DNA from: Candolleomyces eurysporus
Lineage: Eukaryota > Basidiomycota > Agaricomycetes > Agaricales > Psathyrellaceae
DNA: 64,000 nt
Assembly (NCBI GenBank): GCA_027579435.1
Contig: JANBPK010001194.1
Coordinates: 88,710-152,709, forward strand
Direction of reading: 5' to 3'
This document shows positions 1 through 10,656 of this stretch, one piece after another (the stretch's first letter is position 1; each line of letters begins with the position of its first letter). Under the pieces are notes generated by a model that saw only the letters and a program-made list of their open reading frames with translations, had not been told where the DNA came from and ran no database searches. The translations under genes and the position numbers were made by a program.

Positions 1-94
1 GACGTGATAAGAGGCGGACGATGTACTGGGAAAGAAGTGTAAGCAGCCGGGCGGGCGGGTTGGGCTGTGCGTAAAGGTGGCCGGGACTACTCAC

Positions 95-569
95 AGGAAA
101 TGCGGGTGACAACGTTGGCGGTCGATTCCTTCTTCTCATCGCTCCAGAAGAGCCAATGGACAGGGTCTCCAGGTTTGTAAAACACATCCAATGCGGCCAG
201 GGTGAAGATCAGGTCAGAGGAGATGTCAGGGAGCGTCAGGGTAGACCTAGCGGTCTCAAGTAGCTGCTGTACTTCTGGTAGTGCGGAGGAGTAGATTTTG
301 CGTCCTCCATCGGTCCAGACACCAGGGGAAAGCTGGGAGCGTATGGGGAGATTTACGGGGTGCGACGGGGGTGTGGTGGATGTCGAAGCGTGCGCAGACG
401 ATTTGGCCGTGGACTGGTGGAGAGCTTCCGACGTACTTGAAGTCAACGCATCCGGCAGACTGGGCTCATAGCGGCAGTCAGAGACGGGGAAGGTCCAGAG
501 GGACAACGGGGGATCCCAATTCTCCTGGAGGGGTAATCGCGAAGACGAGGCGACTCCATCGGCGTACAT
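95..569 (-). CDS. 5' exon of an unidentified protein (partial)
   Basis: An open frame runs from an ATG at 569-567 to a good donor site (GTGAGT, complement of 89-94), so the gene would continue past the left edge of the window. About 158 codons are visible. The frame stays open upstream of this ATG for more than 100 further codons, so the true start could lie higher. The N-terminal half is rich in Ser, Thr and Pro. The second half looks more folded, with 'GVWTDGGRKIYSSALPEV' followed by a hydrophobic helix and 'GDPVHWLFWSDEKK'. I do not recognise a family. It lies downstream of, and on the same strand as, the TEN1-like gene. Coding status rests on the open frame, the amino-acid composition and the donor site. 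Confidence 0.45.
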
Positions 570-1165
570 GGTGTGCAGAGGGGGGCGAGTAGCTAGCTCG
601 GTAAAAGTTGCGAAGGCGTACGAAGCAGCACGATGAGCAAGGATGGCTGGGGGACGCTGGAGACGACGAGCAGTAGGCGAGCGGCGGTGAGGAAGGAAGA
701 AAGCGACTGTGTAGATCGAAAGCCTTGTGTCAGAGCAGCTGGCCCTCCCCATTCCCGCTTTCGGAAATTGGCATCTGTACCATCCGTGGGAACTGGGAAT
801 CCTCGTTATGCCGCAACTTCTTCTGGTCTGCCGCTCCTCCTCCTTGTCCGTAGCAGTAATGTTCAGCTCGTCGTTTATTGTCGTACAGTATATCTGAGAA
901 TTAATACACAAGACATATTCCATGCAACGAACAGAGCGTCCACAACAAGCCCCCCACCCGACCTCATTTAACCCCAATTGACTCCGGCCCAGCGTCGGTC
1001 CGTCCAATCAGAACGGCATCATTCAGTCAAGCATCGCGGAGGACGCGGGAGCNAAAAAGCAAGGCATTAGCACAACGATGGAGAAAAAAAANNNANGGCT
1101 AGTCCCTGCTCGCGCTCCAAAATGAAACACAGGGAACACACACCATCGGACCATCCTCGAGCGCA
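570..1165. other. Intergenic stretch with Ns
   Basis: No convincing gene is seen between the unknown exon and the TEN1-like stop codon. The open frames here have low-complexity, non-domain translations. Ns at 1053 and 1092-1096 sit in A-runs and mark uncertain sequence. Confidence 0.5.
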
Positions 1166-1737
1166 TCACGACGCAGTCCGTTCCGACGCATCAAGCACCG
1201 CAGCCCATAATTTCAAGTCCAAATCGTCAGCGGGGATAACCAGAATGGCTTTGAAATGCAACTTCGAAGGCGGACGCTGGATGCCTCGAGCAAATATCTT
1301 TGCATCGAAATCTGGAACCTCATCCTGAAGTGCAACGTTCCGATGTGAAAAGGGAAAAAGCATGGCGTGCATTGTCAGGCCGAAAGGTACTTCAGTTCAG
1401 CCGAAGAGTTTCTACTCACGAGTGATTCCTCGACGTATCCCATGACAATCAACGTACAGAGTCTTTCACTTGCCCATTTATCGGACGACTCGTCGAGAAC
1501 TTCTTGCGCATCGACAATAATAGTATGCTTCCCATCTACGTCTAGCAGCAGTACACGCCCGAGCACCGCGTCATAAGATAGGAGCCTGTCCAAAGGGTTG
1601 AGCTGATTCTGTCGTAGAGCTCCCATCTGCAGCTTCCTTTTGACATACCTTCCTACGAGCCGTAGCTTCCTACCAGTGTAAGTGGTATCCAAAGAGCCGA
1701 TGCTGGCAAATTTCGCAGATTCAATTTGCGTTGGCAT
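1166..1737 (-). CDS. TEN1: TEN1-like subunit of the CST telomere-capping complex
   Basis: Two exons (1420-1737 and 1166-1324) are joined by a 95-nt intron with a GTGAGT donor and a TTCAG acceptor, in phase 0. The predicted protein is 158 aa, slightly longer than metazoan TEN1. It reads like one OB fold. An early strand 'GRKLRLVGRYV' is followed by a strand pair 'AVLGRVLLLDVDGKHTIIV', and the last exon holds 'FKAILVIPADDLDLKLWAAV', which matches the strand plus C-terminal helix that closes TEN1 proteins. TEN1 works with Stn1 and a Cdc13/CTC1-type partner on single-stranded telomeric DNA and in primase/Pol alpha fill-in. The family is short and diverges fast, so the call rests on fold pattern and length more than on signature residues. 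Another small OB-fold protein is the alternative. Confidence 0.62.
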
Positions 1738-2228
1738 GGAATTGTCACGCCTTGTATTTCATGAGATGCGTCGACCTGAGACGAGTGTCCTTTCGAGGTG
1801 ACGAGGTGAGACGAGGGCGATAGATCTGGAACAGAACCATCACACCGCCGATGGCTCGCATTCCATGTCACGTGTACCGCGCGTCGCTCATTTTCGATCG
1901 CGTTCGAGACGCGTCGTATTGGGGTTGATCGGTTTGGTATTGACTATGGGCAAGAGGAGATTATATGATTTTTATGTGTTATACATACAGTATTAGGATG
2001 TATAAGAGCGTGAACGAAGGGTAAGGACCGATAAATACATGAAACGACAGACGCAAGAACGCGAGGATGAAACAGATACAATATGCGCAAAAATACAGTG
2101 GGTATGGGGAGGGTATCGATGTGGCCGTAGCCGTGTGCGGTGATAAAAGTACAAGCAGTGTGAGTTGCGGCAGCTGGTGCGCGCGGGAGAACGATGTCCA
2201 GAGAATCAAGTTCGTCGATCCTCTTAAG
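1738..2228. other. Intergenic region between TEN1-like and velvet genes
   Basis: No open frame with recognisable protein character is seen. The region holds the presumed TEN1 promoter (near 1738-1950) and the 3' UTR of the velvet gene (AT-rich near 1960-2060). Confidence 0.5.
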
Positions 2229-3700
2229 TCATACCCGCTTCTTGGATTTGCGCTCAGCATCCCGCAGGGTGACGCGGACACCGTATTTCGAGAGACTCTG
2301 TAAATTTCATTAAGAACGCGTTCGTTGAGAAACAAAGGTGCACGATACTCACTCTAGTCAAGTCTGTAGACGGCTCCAAACCAGGGAATTCTCGCGTCGA
2401 GTAGACTCTGAAAGGTCCCCCGAACACTTCCGCCATTAATGGCGGGTCTTCTGAATCTGTAATTCTTGAGAAGATGTCGAAAATGCGATATCGAAGGATA
2501 AAGGTTCCTTCGCGTTGAACAGCGAGATCCTGAAAAAGGTCAAGTTAACGGGAGCACGTTCTAAATGATTGAACACTGACACCGAAGACGAAGACGAGGG
2601 CTTTCTGTCCTTTGTAGTCGACTTGAGTAGGCTCGATGAACTTTTCACCGACCAAAGCCGGCGTCATCTTTGAGGACTCCGTGATGAGATGGTTGCCGAT
2701 CCGGTGAACAACGTCCTTTGGAGGGTCGTTATGAACGACGGGACTCAGCACCGGTTGCCGACGAGGGATCTGGAAGGGTGAAACGCTAATTTCACGCCCA
2801 TTGATGTCGGAGGTCTTGAAAGGGTGCAGCGGATAGTAAGTCAGAGTCGAGGACTCAGGGTAGCCATGGTAATTTCCCGAACGGTATCCGTTCATGCTCG
2901 ACGGCATCGTTCCAGTGGGGGTGGGTTGTTCTGGCACGGGGAACAGATCCACAGTGCACATGATGCCCAAGTTCCTGATCTCCCTATCGAAGAGGGAGAG
3001 ATCAAAGATTGGCGTTAGCAATACTCAAGGAGTACGAAGGTTGATTCCGAGAGACGTACTCGCACGGGAGCTCCCTTTCGAATTGCATTCCCGCACTGGT
3101 CGCCTTATTCTGGAAAATCCGAAGCAAGACGACTGGAGGTGGATCTAACGGCCGTCGATCCACTCGAGCATACCTGAACAAGGAGAAAAATACCCAGAAT
3201 TGTCAGTCAATTAACGCTCTCCATGCATCTCGCAGCAGAATGAGGGCACGGAAGTAGATGTAAATCATCAAAAAAGTGGGGGAGGAAATTAGACGTCGAC
3301 TCTTCACATTTCACATCAAGAGAAGAGAAAACGTGGGGATCGAACAGTGAACAGCCTGACTTACTTTCGTCCTAATTCCGCTTTTTGGAGTTCTTGCAGC
3401 TCAGCGCGGACGGTTTTTCCCTCGAATTGCCCAGAAATGACAGTTTGGGGTGCACCGATTCCACCGTTCTGGAAGTCTGTCCCACTTGTCTGGCGGAAAT
3501 CGTTGAGGATTTGAGGGTCCATTTGTTTATACATTCGCGGGGCTATCGTGATTAGATTAGCTGCTCACTCTTCACATATGCACAAAAGGACACGAACGAG
3601 GGTGGAAAGCGTCAATACCCTTATTTCTGTCATCGTCGTTGGTCACGATCGACGTCAGAGGAGCCCGGTGATATGGGTGTCTGGGAATGTCGTCGTTCAT
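2229..3700 (-). CDS. Velvet-domain transcriptional regulator (VelC-like)
   Basis: I read six exons: 3619-3700, 3365-3542, 3060-3173, 2581-2983, 2353-2529 and 2229-2297. All phases agree and give 340 aa. The velvet fold is clear: 'RVDRRPLDPPPVVLL' near residue 90, then 'IMCTVDLFPV', then after a disordered insertion 'DLAVQREGTFILRYRIFDI', 'GGPFRVYSTREFPGLEPS' and a final 'LSKYGVRVTLRD'. Velvet proteins bind DNA through an NF-kappaB-like fold, usually as dimers, and control sporulation and secondary metabolism. The 'FRVYSTREFPGL' to 'GVRVTLR' ending resembles VelC more than VosA or VelB, but I hold that subtype loosely. The start is the first ATG of a frame that ends in a GTATTG donor. The fourth intron uses a GTCAGT donor, chosen because it alone keeps the velvet frame. 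Confidence 0.88.
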
Positions 3701-4701
3701 GGTGGAGGAGAGCGCAAGTGTTGGTCAGGGGCGTCCAGTCTTCCGGTGTGAAGTGGGTTGGAAAGGACGCTGTATTCCATATTTTATACATCCCTCATCG
3801 ACTGTCTTACACCTAGTTGAACCTCCCTGCATCGAGTTGGACTGGTGCGGGTCGATCCGTGCGCTAGCATTCAGATAGACTCAGATAGAGAACCAAGACA
3901 TTTCTCCTTCGCGGCAAAGCAGCCCCAGGACTTGGTAGCGAGAAAATAGTTGCGTTCCCATTGAGGAAGGAGTTACCCGGCAATTTCGTTTGTTGACTGC
4001 TATCATGAAAACAGTGACCTTAATGGAAAGTGGGCGTGGCCATAGCGGTCCAATGACGCACTGGCTTGCGATACACGGGACACGGATCTTGCCCCTTTTG
4101 ATAACGGACAACTTGAACACGAGGATGCCCAACCCAAGGGAAAATTACTGGCAGGCACGATTGGGGAGAAACGAACTGAATGGATACCATCAAGCCAGCA
4201 GGCAGCGTCTTGTCGGATGGTCCGAGAGTCAGTCATCTATCGCAATCCGGGGTAAAGGAAGGTCAGCAGGTCTCTATCTCACTGAAAGCATCCATTCGCA
4301 TACGTCAGACTCAACCGTGATAGCTACACTAGTGGCGCCTGAAGGCGACAAATTTCTATGCTTTGGCACAATTGACATTGACTTAAGCGTGTCGATAAGC
4401 GTTTAAAAGCTTGTAGAACAGGGGCTGAAGGGTGTAACAACGCTCCAATTAGGAGGCAAGCTTTCCTATCTTCGCAACAGCGCAAAGCCATGCGTCGGGT
4501 ATCTGAGACGCGAGTCGCTGAATCTATGAATACAGAGCTGAGGTACAGTGATACAGCGTAGTCTATGACGACACGACGAATTAGAACGAGTCCAGCACGA
4601 CGAAGAAAGATAAGACGAACACCGAGTTGGCTATGAAAGGGCCAGTTATTGCCGAGCAATCAACAGGAATGTCGAGTTCTCCGACCAGCCAAAAGGCCTG
4701 A
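3701..4701. other. 1-kb intergenic region
   Basis: The region lies between the velvet start and the F-box stop. A 138-codon plus frame at 3990-4406 and a 111-codon minus frame at 4324-4659 are open, but neither shows domains or codon character like the neighbours. It probably holds the velvet promoter and the F-box 3' UTR. Confidence 0.45.
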
Positions 4702-6487
4702 TCAGATATCGAACCTGCGCACAACAACGTTGCCTGCAAGTGCAGATATGATCCGTTTTTCGTCAAATACCACCGCCCCTTTCACTGGCTCCGGGTGAGT
4801 ATCTCTTGCGGGGAAATTACCAGGAGAGACTTCTGCACCGGTCCCATTTTCGAGATCCCAGACCCAGATGCTACCATTGTGACCCAAGCTGACGCATCTT
4901 CCATCTGCTAAGGATAGCGCTGTAATAGGACCCGTTTGGCCGTGCAACGTTCGAACGAAAGTCAGTTTCGGCGATGGTGCCGAAACGGATGCGCTTTGAG
5001 GGGGAAGGCNTGAGGCGATAAAGTTGGAGCCCTGAGGCAGAGTGCATGGGCGAAGCCTTCATAGATGTTGCATCTGGGGATGGAGAAGGGGAGGTCGTGG
5101 ACGAGGAAGGGGATGAACATTCCAGAGGCGGCGTATAACCCGCAAGGTGTGAGACCCGGTCGCCTGGAGCCAACACAACCCACTTCCCGTCAGTCTGAGT
5201 ATCCGCTACGTTGGAGACTTTCCGACTCCATTGCTCCCTCATAGCTCGAAGTTTGCGTTCATCTACCCATCCATGAGGCACGTCAATAGTGCGAATAGTC
5301 CGGGTGCTCCGAATGGCCATTCCTTCTGAGCTGGACCGTGAAGGAGTTTCCGAGGAAAAACCTAGCACAGAAGTCGCTGAGTTTCGAGTTTGCTGCGTGC
5401 TCGATTCATTGCCAGAAATGATCATTTCCGTTGCCCCAACCGACCAGTGCGCCGGATACACGGGTATGGCATAGGCAAGAACGAGCTTATAGGTTGACGG
5501 TGATGGACTCGATAGGACCAGCGATGTNGGGGGGAAATGAAGTGAATGATGTCACGGTTTCGGAATGGCGAACGACGTCCGTCGACAAGTCGTAGATCGA
5601 GAGCGAAAACGATTGTGAAAGTGTTACAAGGAGAGGATGGTGATACACTGCATGGATAATGGGTGCAGTCCGTAAAGGCCTCCCGGATGGTAGGTATGTG
5701 TGCTGGCGAGAATAAGATCCCGGGTGTGAATGGTTCAAACACCATACGATGAATTCGCCGGATGACAGGAATGACGCCAAACGAAACCTGGGGCATCCGG
5801 CGGCTGGAGGGGATTGATCCAATGCCAGTGCTGTGATATGTGAAATGTCGGCCATGGTAGACTCGCAAGGAATAGTGAATCGGGTGTTCATAGTGGGACC
5901 GGTCACCTGTATTCCAGGCAGCTTCATTGGTCGCGATGACGCTGTTAAGGTCAAGTTACCAGCGACAAGAATGTTGGTGTGATACGAGTAAGATCCATTT
6001 GTGCTAGAGCTTGGTCCGAGTGTGAATAGCTCCTCCATTCTGCACCTGCCTAGACATCGTTCAACGGTCCGACGACGGAGCTAGGGAACATAAATTGCTC
6101 ACCTCTTTGCCAGTTTGACGATATCCTGAACATCCACTTCCAATCCTTGGTATCTTCTGCATGAGCCCGACCAGGCAACGGCTTGATTTCTCTACCATCC
6201 GAACGGCCGACAAAGCCTTTTACTCCGCGTAGTCTTGATCGACCGAAGGTTCGTAGGTATTCCCTCCTCCAGATTTCGCTGTCGGAAGACAACCTGGCCC
6301 AGTTCTTGTTTATAGTTGCCGCGACACAGAGGTCAACCCAGGATAGATGAGAGAAAATGCAAAGAACAAGTTCATCGTAGATTGAGTTCTCGAAGGTGAG
6401 AATGTGCCGAGCTTCCGCTCCGCCATTTAGAGTGTGCAAACGCTTCGCGGGAGGCAACGGTGCCTGTGAGAGTTGATGCTTCGACAT
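4702..6487 (-). CDS. F-box protein with C-terminal WD40-like propeller
   Basis: Exon 1 (6103-6487; an in-frame ATG also exists at 6502) encodes an F-box, 'YDELVLCIFSHLSWVDLC' then 'WARLSSDSEIWRREYL', ending in 'WKWMFRISSNW'. A short intron (GTGAGC donor, CTAG acceptor at 6050-6051) joins it to 'GRCRMEEL', the usual linker of this F-box type. The rest (4702-6049) reads as a beta-propeller with 'SGEFIVWCLNH' and a last blade 'GRCVSLGHNGSIWVWDLENG', before ending in 'NVVVRRFDI'. F-box proteins recruit substrates to SCF ubiquitin ligases; the substrate cannot be inferred here. The frame slips at the Ns at 5009 and 5527, both next to or near homopolymers, and resumes with sensible protein each time, so I treat them as consensus errors. 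The gene is divergent from WDR83. Confidence 0.82.
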
Positions 6488-6635
6488 GGATATTAATCTC
6501 AACGCTGAACCTTGTAGCAGCAGCGAGGAAGATGGCGGTCAAGGCGCAGGAGACGGTGGGAGTCGCAAGAGGGACCCTGACTAATGACGCGATCATGGCC
6601 GTCGGTAAGTACTTCACTCTACTTTGATCTCAACC
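6488..6635. promoter_or_regulatory. Short bidirectional promoter, F-box gene / WDR83
   Basis: Only 148 bp separate the two divergent start codons (6487 and 6636), so both core promoters must lie here or within the 5' ends. I see no clear TATA element. Confidence 0.5.
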
Positions 6636-7857
6636 ATGGCGCCCTCTCGCGGTCCACAACCTATCCCTCGCGACCTCCATGTCGTTCTCAACAACCACAA
6701 GGGGCCTGTTAACGTCGCGCGCTATGCCAAGGGTTCTGCAAAATACATCTTGACAGGGGGACAGGACCGGACTGTTCGACTATGGAACGCCAACCTTGGC
6801 ACGGAGATCAAGACGTTCGCCGGTCATGGATATGAGGTGCTTTCTGTCACAGTGTATGTCAAAGCAGCTCTGAATGGCTTCTTCTGTGCTCACCTGGAGA
6901 CTCTAGTGCTCATGATAATGCAAAGTTTGCATCATCGGGGGGAGACCGGTCTGTCTTCGTATGGGATGTTGCGACGGGCCAAACCATCCGACGCCTCTCG
7001 GGTCACCTGGGCAAAATTCACGCAGTCGAATTCAATGAGGACGCCAGCGTTGTTGCCAGCGGTGAGATAGCCTTTGCATTCCTCCTGATTCTTCTCGCTA
7101 ACAGAACCGAAACAGGTTCGTATGATTCCACCGTACGTTTATGGGACCTAAGGTGTGTTCGCCGCCACCCTGACTCAGGAAGATAACAAAATTTAAATTT
7201 ACCCCGCACCTCGCGGTCAGGGCCCAGACTCGTCAGTCAATTCAAACGCTTGAAGAGGCTCGTGACGCAGTCCAAACGCTCTATGTTGGTTCAACGTATC
7301 TCATTTCTGGATCTGTGGATGGCCATGTACGGACATACGACCTACGGAAAGGGGAACTACGCTCCGATTTTATTGGAAGTTCGTCATTGTCTGATTCCCC
7401 TGCTTCGACGCACTGAAAACATGGGGCTGTAGATCCGGTGACAGCTGTCATCCCCACACAAGATTCTACCACCTATCTCGCAACAAGCTTGGATAACCAT
7501 GTTAGGTTGATGGATATGGCAACAGGGAAGATGCTCAATGATTTCACTGGCCACGCGAACGAATCGTATCGGTGTCGCGCGTGCTTTAGCTACGGCGAAG
7601 CTGGTGTCCTGTGTGGAGATGAAAAGGGTCTCATATGGGCCTGGGATTTACTCGACGTAGGTTGCTCAAAGCATGCTGCAATTACATTAATTCTGACCGT
7701 CTCATAGGGGAAAGTAATGCCACCGAACCCTCCACCGAAAGCTCACCACAAAGTTATTACATGGACTGAGCATCATCCTATCGATGCGGGAGAGTTCATC
7801 ACCTGCAGCGCAGATGGCACGGCCAAAGTATGGAAGGCATCGACAGATCAAGACTGA
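6636..7857 (+). CDS. WD40 scaffold protein WDR83/MORG1
   Basis: Six exons (6636-6853, 6907-7061, 7116-7152, 7221-7378, 7433-7656, 7708-7857) give 313 aa in continuous phase, essentially the length of animal WDR83 (315 aa). WD repeats follow the family closely: 'ILTGGQDRTVRLWNANLGT', 'GHGYEVLSVTVAHDN', 'SSGGDRSVFVWDVATGQ', 'SGSVDGHVRTYDLRKGEL', 'TSLDNHVRLMDMATGK' and 'CSADGTAKVWKAS'. WDR83 is a seven-bladed propeller that scaffolds MAP-kinase modules in animals and is found with spliceosomes; the role in fungi is inferred. The start is the ATG in a good context (CAACCATGG) at 6636. Introns are 51-68 nt. Confidence 0.93.
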
Positions 7858-8247
7858 GCTACAGCAAGCTCTGCTGCATTCTTTTGCAAAGAAAGGGATC
7901 CTTGGGCCATCGACTGAGTTGCAGGGCAGCCCGTGTATAACGTGAAAACCGCCGATGCAGGTCTGGAATGGCCTTGGCAGACGCCCCGCACACTAACACT
8001 TTTCCGGAGAAGGTTAGATCTGGTACATTCGTTCGATGTCCATGCTGGCGATAGGTCATTCTTTGATCGGTCATTGGTTTGGTTGGTGTACAAGTGCCGC
8101 TCTTTCCTACACTATGTATTCAAATTTGAATGCGGATAGTATGAATCTTCCCCACAACCCCAGTGTATCCGAAGAAACGGCAGTGGCGTCATGGTAGAAC
8201 ACACGCCAATTTCGATGCAAGCTGCAGCAATATATGTGTGGAGTCCA
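7858..8247. other. Convergent 3' intergenic region
   Basis: This separates the WDR83 stop from the LSM2 stop. No gene is recognised; it presumably holds both 3' UTRs. Confidence 0.5.
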
Positions 8248-8753
8248 TCATCGCTTCACTTGGTTCGCCGCCTCTGCTCCCAAACATATGAATCCGATGT
8301 GTGTCAAGAAGCTGAGATAGAACTGACCTCTACGCGTTGCATCCTCGAGTAGCTGAGTATCCACATGCTCCGCTGGTAACTGAACGTATCGAACGACCGA
8401 TCCTCGAATGAAACAGTTCTTTACGGCCATCTGATATGGTTCTTCAATAGAACGAAACACGATATGCGGATTCGGGGGCGTACCATGTGTGGGTGTCGTG
8501 CTGGGTCGGAGACTGTGATGTTATCTAGACGAATGTTCAGAAACCTGGATCGTGTTTTGAGTGGAGCTCGAGGGGATATTCTGAGAAGGCGCACTGGTCG
8601 ACAGATTTGAGCACTCCAGTGATCGAAAGGTCATTCTTAAGTTCGACTGTGACCGTCTGGTCGGTCAGGGTTTTGAACACTGAGAAAATAAGCTGATCTC
8701 TTGTCTTGTTAGTTGCTGATCCGGAGCTGGCGCAGGGCAGCAACGCTCACCAT
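8248..8753 (-). CDS. LSM2: U6 snRNA-associated Sm-like protein LSm2
   Basis: Five exons: 8751-8753, 8595-8692, 8484-8544, 8328-8430 and 8248-8273. Together they encode 96 aa, as usual for LSm2. Sm motif 1 is 'VTVELKNDLSITGVLKSVDQ' with 'FLNIRLDNI' across the next junction. Sm motif 2 is 'KNCFIRGSVVRYVQLP', followed by 'VDTQLLEDATRR'. LSm2 is part of the LSm2-8 ring that binds the U6 3' end in the nucleus and the LSm1-7 ring in cytoplasmic mRNA decay. The first exon appears to be the bare ATG codon, directly followed by a GTGAGC donor; exon 2 then begins 'LIFSVFKTL', matching the family N-terminus (MLFYSFFKTL-like). The gene is divergent from HEM15. Confidence 0.92.
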
Positions 8754-8994
8754 GCTGGGCGGAGTGCTGGTGGTTTGCGCTCAAAGGGCAGAGGGGCTTG
8801 TTTGGCTGAGCACGTCTGAACCAAACAGCGCGCCCTGTACGGATTAGCCGGCTTTCGATTGGCCCACACGTGCTGACGACATGATCGAGGACTCGGAGTC
8901 GCTCTGCTGAGAGCATTACCTGTTCGCTCGGCCATCGCCTGCTGCGCTTTATTTATTCCCTTTCTTCCCATTTTCTCCCCCAATCCTCCCCATA
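8754..8994. promoter_or_regulatory. Bidirectional promoter LSM2 / HEM15
   Basis: 241 bp separate the divergent start codons. The HEM15-proximal half carries a pyrimidine-rich tract (about 8950-8992) directly before the ATG. Confidence 0.5.
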
Positions 8995-10393
8995 ATGTCA
9001 TTTGCAAGGCCGACCTCGCGATGTGTGCAGCGACTGGCTACCAGAAGGTTCGCGTCTTCGTCCGCGAGCAAAAGGCGAGTGCCAATTGAGCTTCACAGCT
9101 TGCAGAGTCCTGACGACCCATTCTAGTCCAACAGGTCGGGCAGTCCAGTTTGAAGCTAATTCTGACAGCCCTGACGTCTACAAACAGCAATTGTTATGTT
9201 GAATATGGGTGGTCCTTCGACCGTCGCAGAAACACACGACTTTTTGAAAAACTTGTTCATGGACGGTGACCTCATCCCGTTGCCATTCCAACGTTTTCTT
9301 GCGCCGGCCATTGCCCGTCGCCGCACGCCCCAAATTGAGCAGCAATATACAGACATTGGTGGTGGCTCGCCTATCCTTCGGTACACCAAATTGCAGGGTG
9401 AAGGAATGGCACAGTTGCTTGATGAACTTCATCCGGAGACGGCACCACACAAGTCATACGTTGCATTCAGATACGCAAATCCCCTGACAGCGGCCACTGC
9501 CCGCCAACTCAAGGAAGACGGAGTGAAACGAGCGATTGCGTTCACGCAGTATCCTCAGTATAGCTGCAGTACAACGGGAAGTAGTCTGAACGAACTATTC
9601 CGAAAAGGCAAAGCCGGGGAACTGGGAGATATTCAGTGGAGTGTAATTGACCGATGGGGGACCCATCCCGGGTTCATCGAGGTGTGCATCCTTACCATCC
9701 TCAAATTTTGGCTTTTCGCTCTAACAGTTACTTGCTCCGATGCGTCCACTACAATCTAGGCAGTAGCACAGAACATTGAAGCTGCGCTCGCCAAATTCTC
9801 ACCCGAAGACCGCTCGGATGTCGTATTGCTTTTTTCGGCACATTCATTACCAATGTCTGTCGTGAACCGCGGAGATCCGTATGTGCTCGAGGTATCCGCA
9901 TCCGTTGCGGCAGTGATGCAGAGGCTGGGACACTCAAACCCGTACCGTTTGGTATGGCAATCTCAAGTGGGTCCCTCTGCCTGGATGGGCATGCAAACCT
10001 CCGAAGCCCTCAAAGGTTTGGCTCACCTTGGGCGTAAACGCGTCGTTCTTGTTCCCATCGCGTTCACAAGTGACCACATCGAGACCTTGTATGAACTGGA
10101 CCTGGAGTATTTGAAAGAAGCCAAGGAGGTAAGTCAATTTTGTGGTTCTTCCCCTGTTTCAATCGTATCTTCTCAACTTTATTCACTCTTAGCATGGGAT
10201 GGAAGCTTACCGGGCCGAATCTCTCAACGATTCCCCCGTCTTCATTCGTGCACTGGCCGACATCGTCACCGAGCATCTTCAAGACTGCAAAGCTGGCAAA
10301 GGTCCTGTGAGCAACCAGATGCCTTTGCGGTGCCCCGGATGCAAGAATACAACCTGTGGGGAACAAAAGGAATGGTTTGCCCGGGGCGGTTGA
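8995..10393 (+). CDS. HEM15: Ferrochelatase, mitochondrial
   Basis: Ferrochelatase inserts Fe2+ into protoporphyrin IX, the last step of heme synthesis, at the matrix face of the inner mitochondrial membrane. Exons: 8995-9074, 9127-9134, 9188-9681, 9760-10128 and 10193-10393, giving 383 aa. The Arg/Ser-rich start ([20 protein letters not shown]) looks like a mitochondrial presequence. Family motifs follow: '[10 protein letters not shown]', '[17 protein letters not shown]', the catalytic-region His in '[15 protein letters not shown]', and '[13 protein letters not shown]'. Three C-terminal cysteines (CPGC then C five residues on) plus the Cys of 'YSCSTTG' match the four [2Fe-2S] ligands of animal-type ferrochelatase. 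The first intron seems to use a GC donor (GCGAGT), and exon 2 is only 8 nt; this is the only path I found that restores '[11 protein letters not shown]'. Confidence 0.95.
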
Positions 10394-10656
10394 GCCACGG
10401 ACGTGTTCAAATAAGCTATGTATGGTCTTTAGATATCCAAAAGCTAAACGACACGATGATGGATCTTATTGTGGGATTACGTTCGAGAAAAAGGACGTTT
10501 TGGCAAGCGCCTGCTCTTGCCATGGACTTCAAATGTATTCCTTAGTCAGCGAATGATCACCGCCAGTAATCTACGCGAGTTGACCGCAGAGTATAAAGAC
10601 TGCTGTATGAAGCTCGCGTTCCAGCATCCATCTTTTCTCCTTCTCCTCCCCCCAGC

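Noticed and set aside
3990..4406. 138-codon plus-strand ORF
   Set aside because: No domain, no good splice or start context, and a composition unlike neighbouring genes; left as intergenic.
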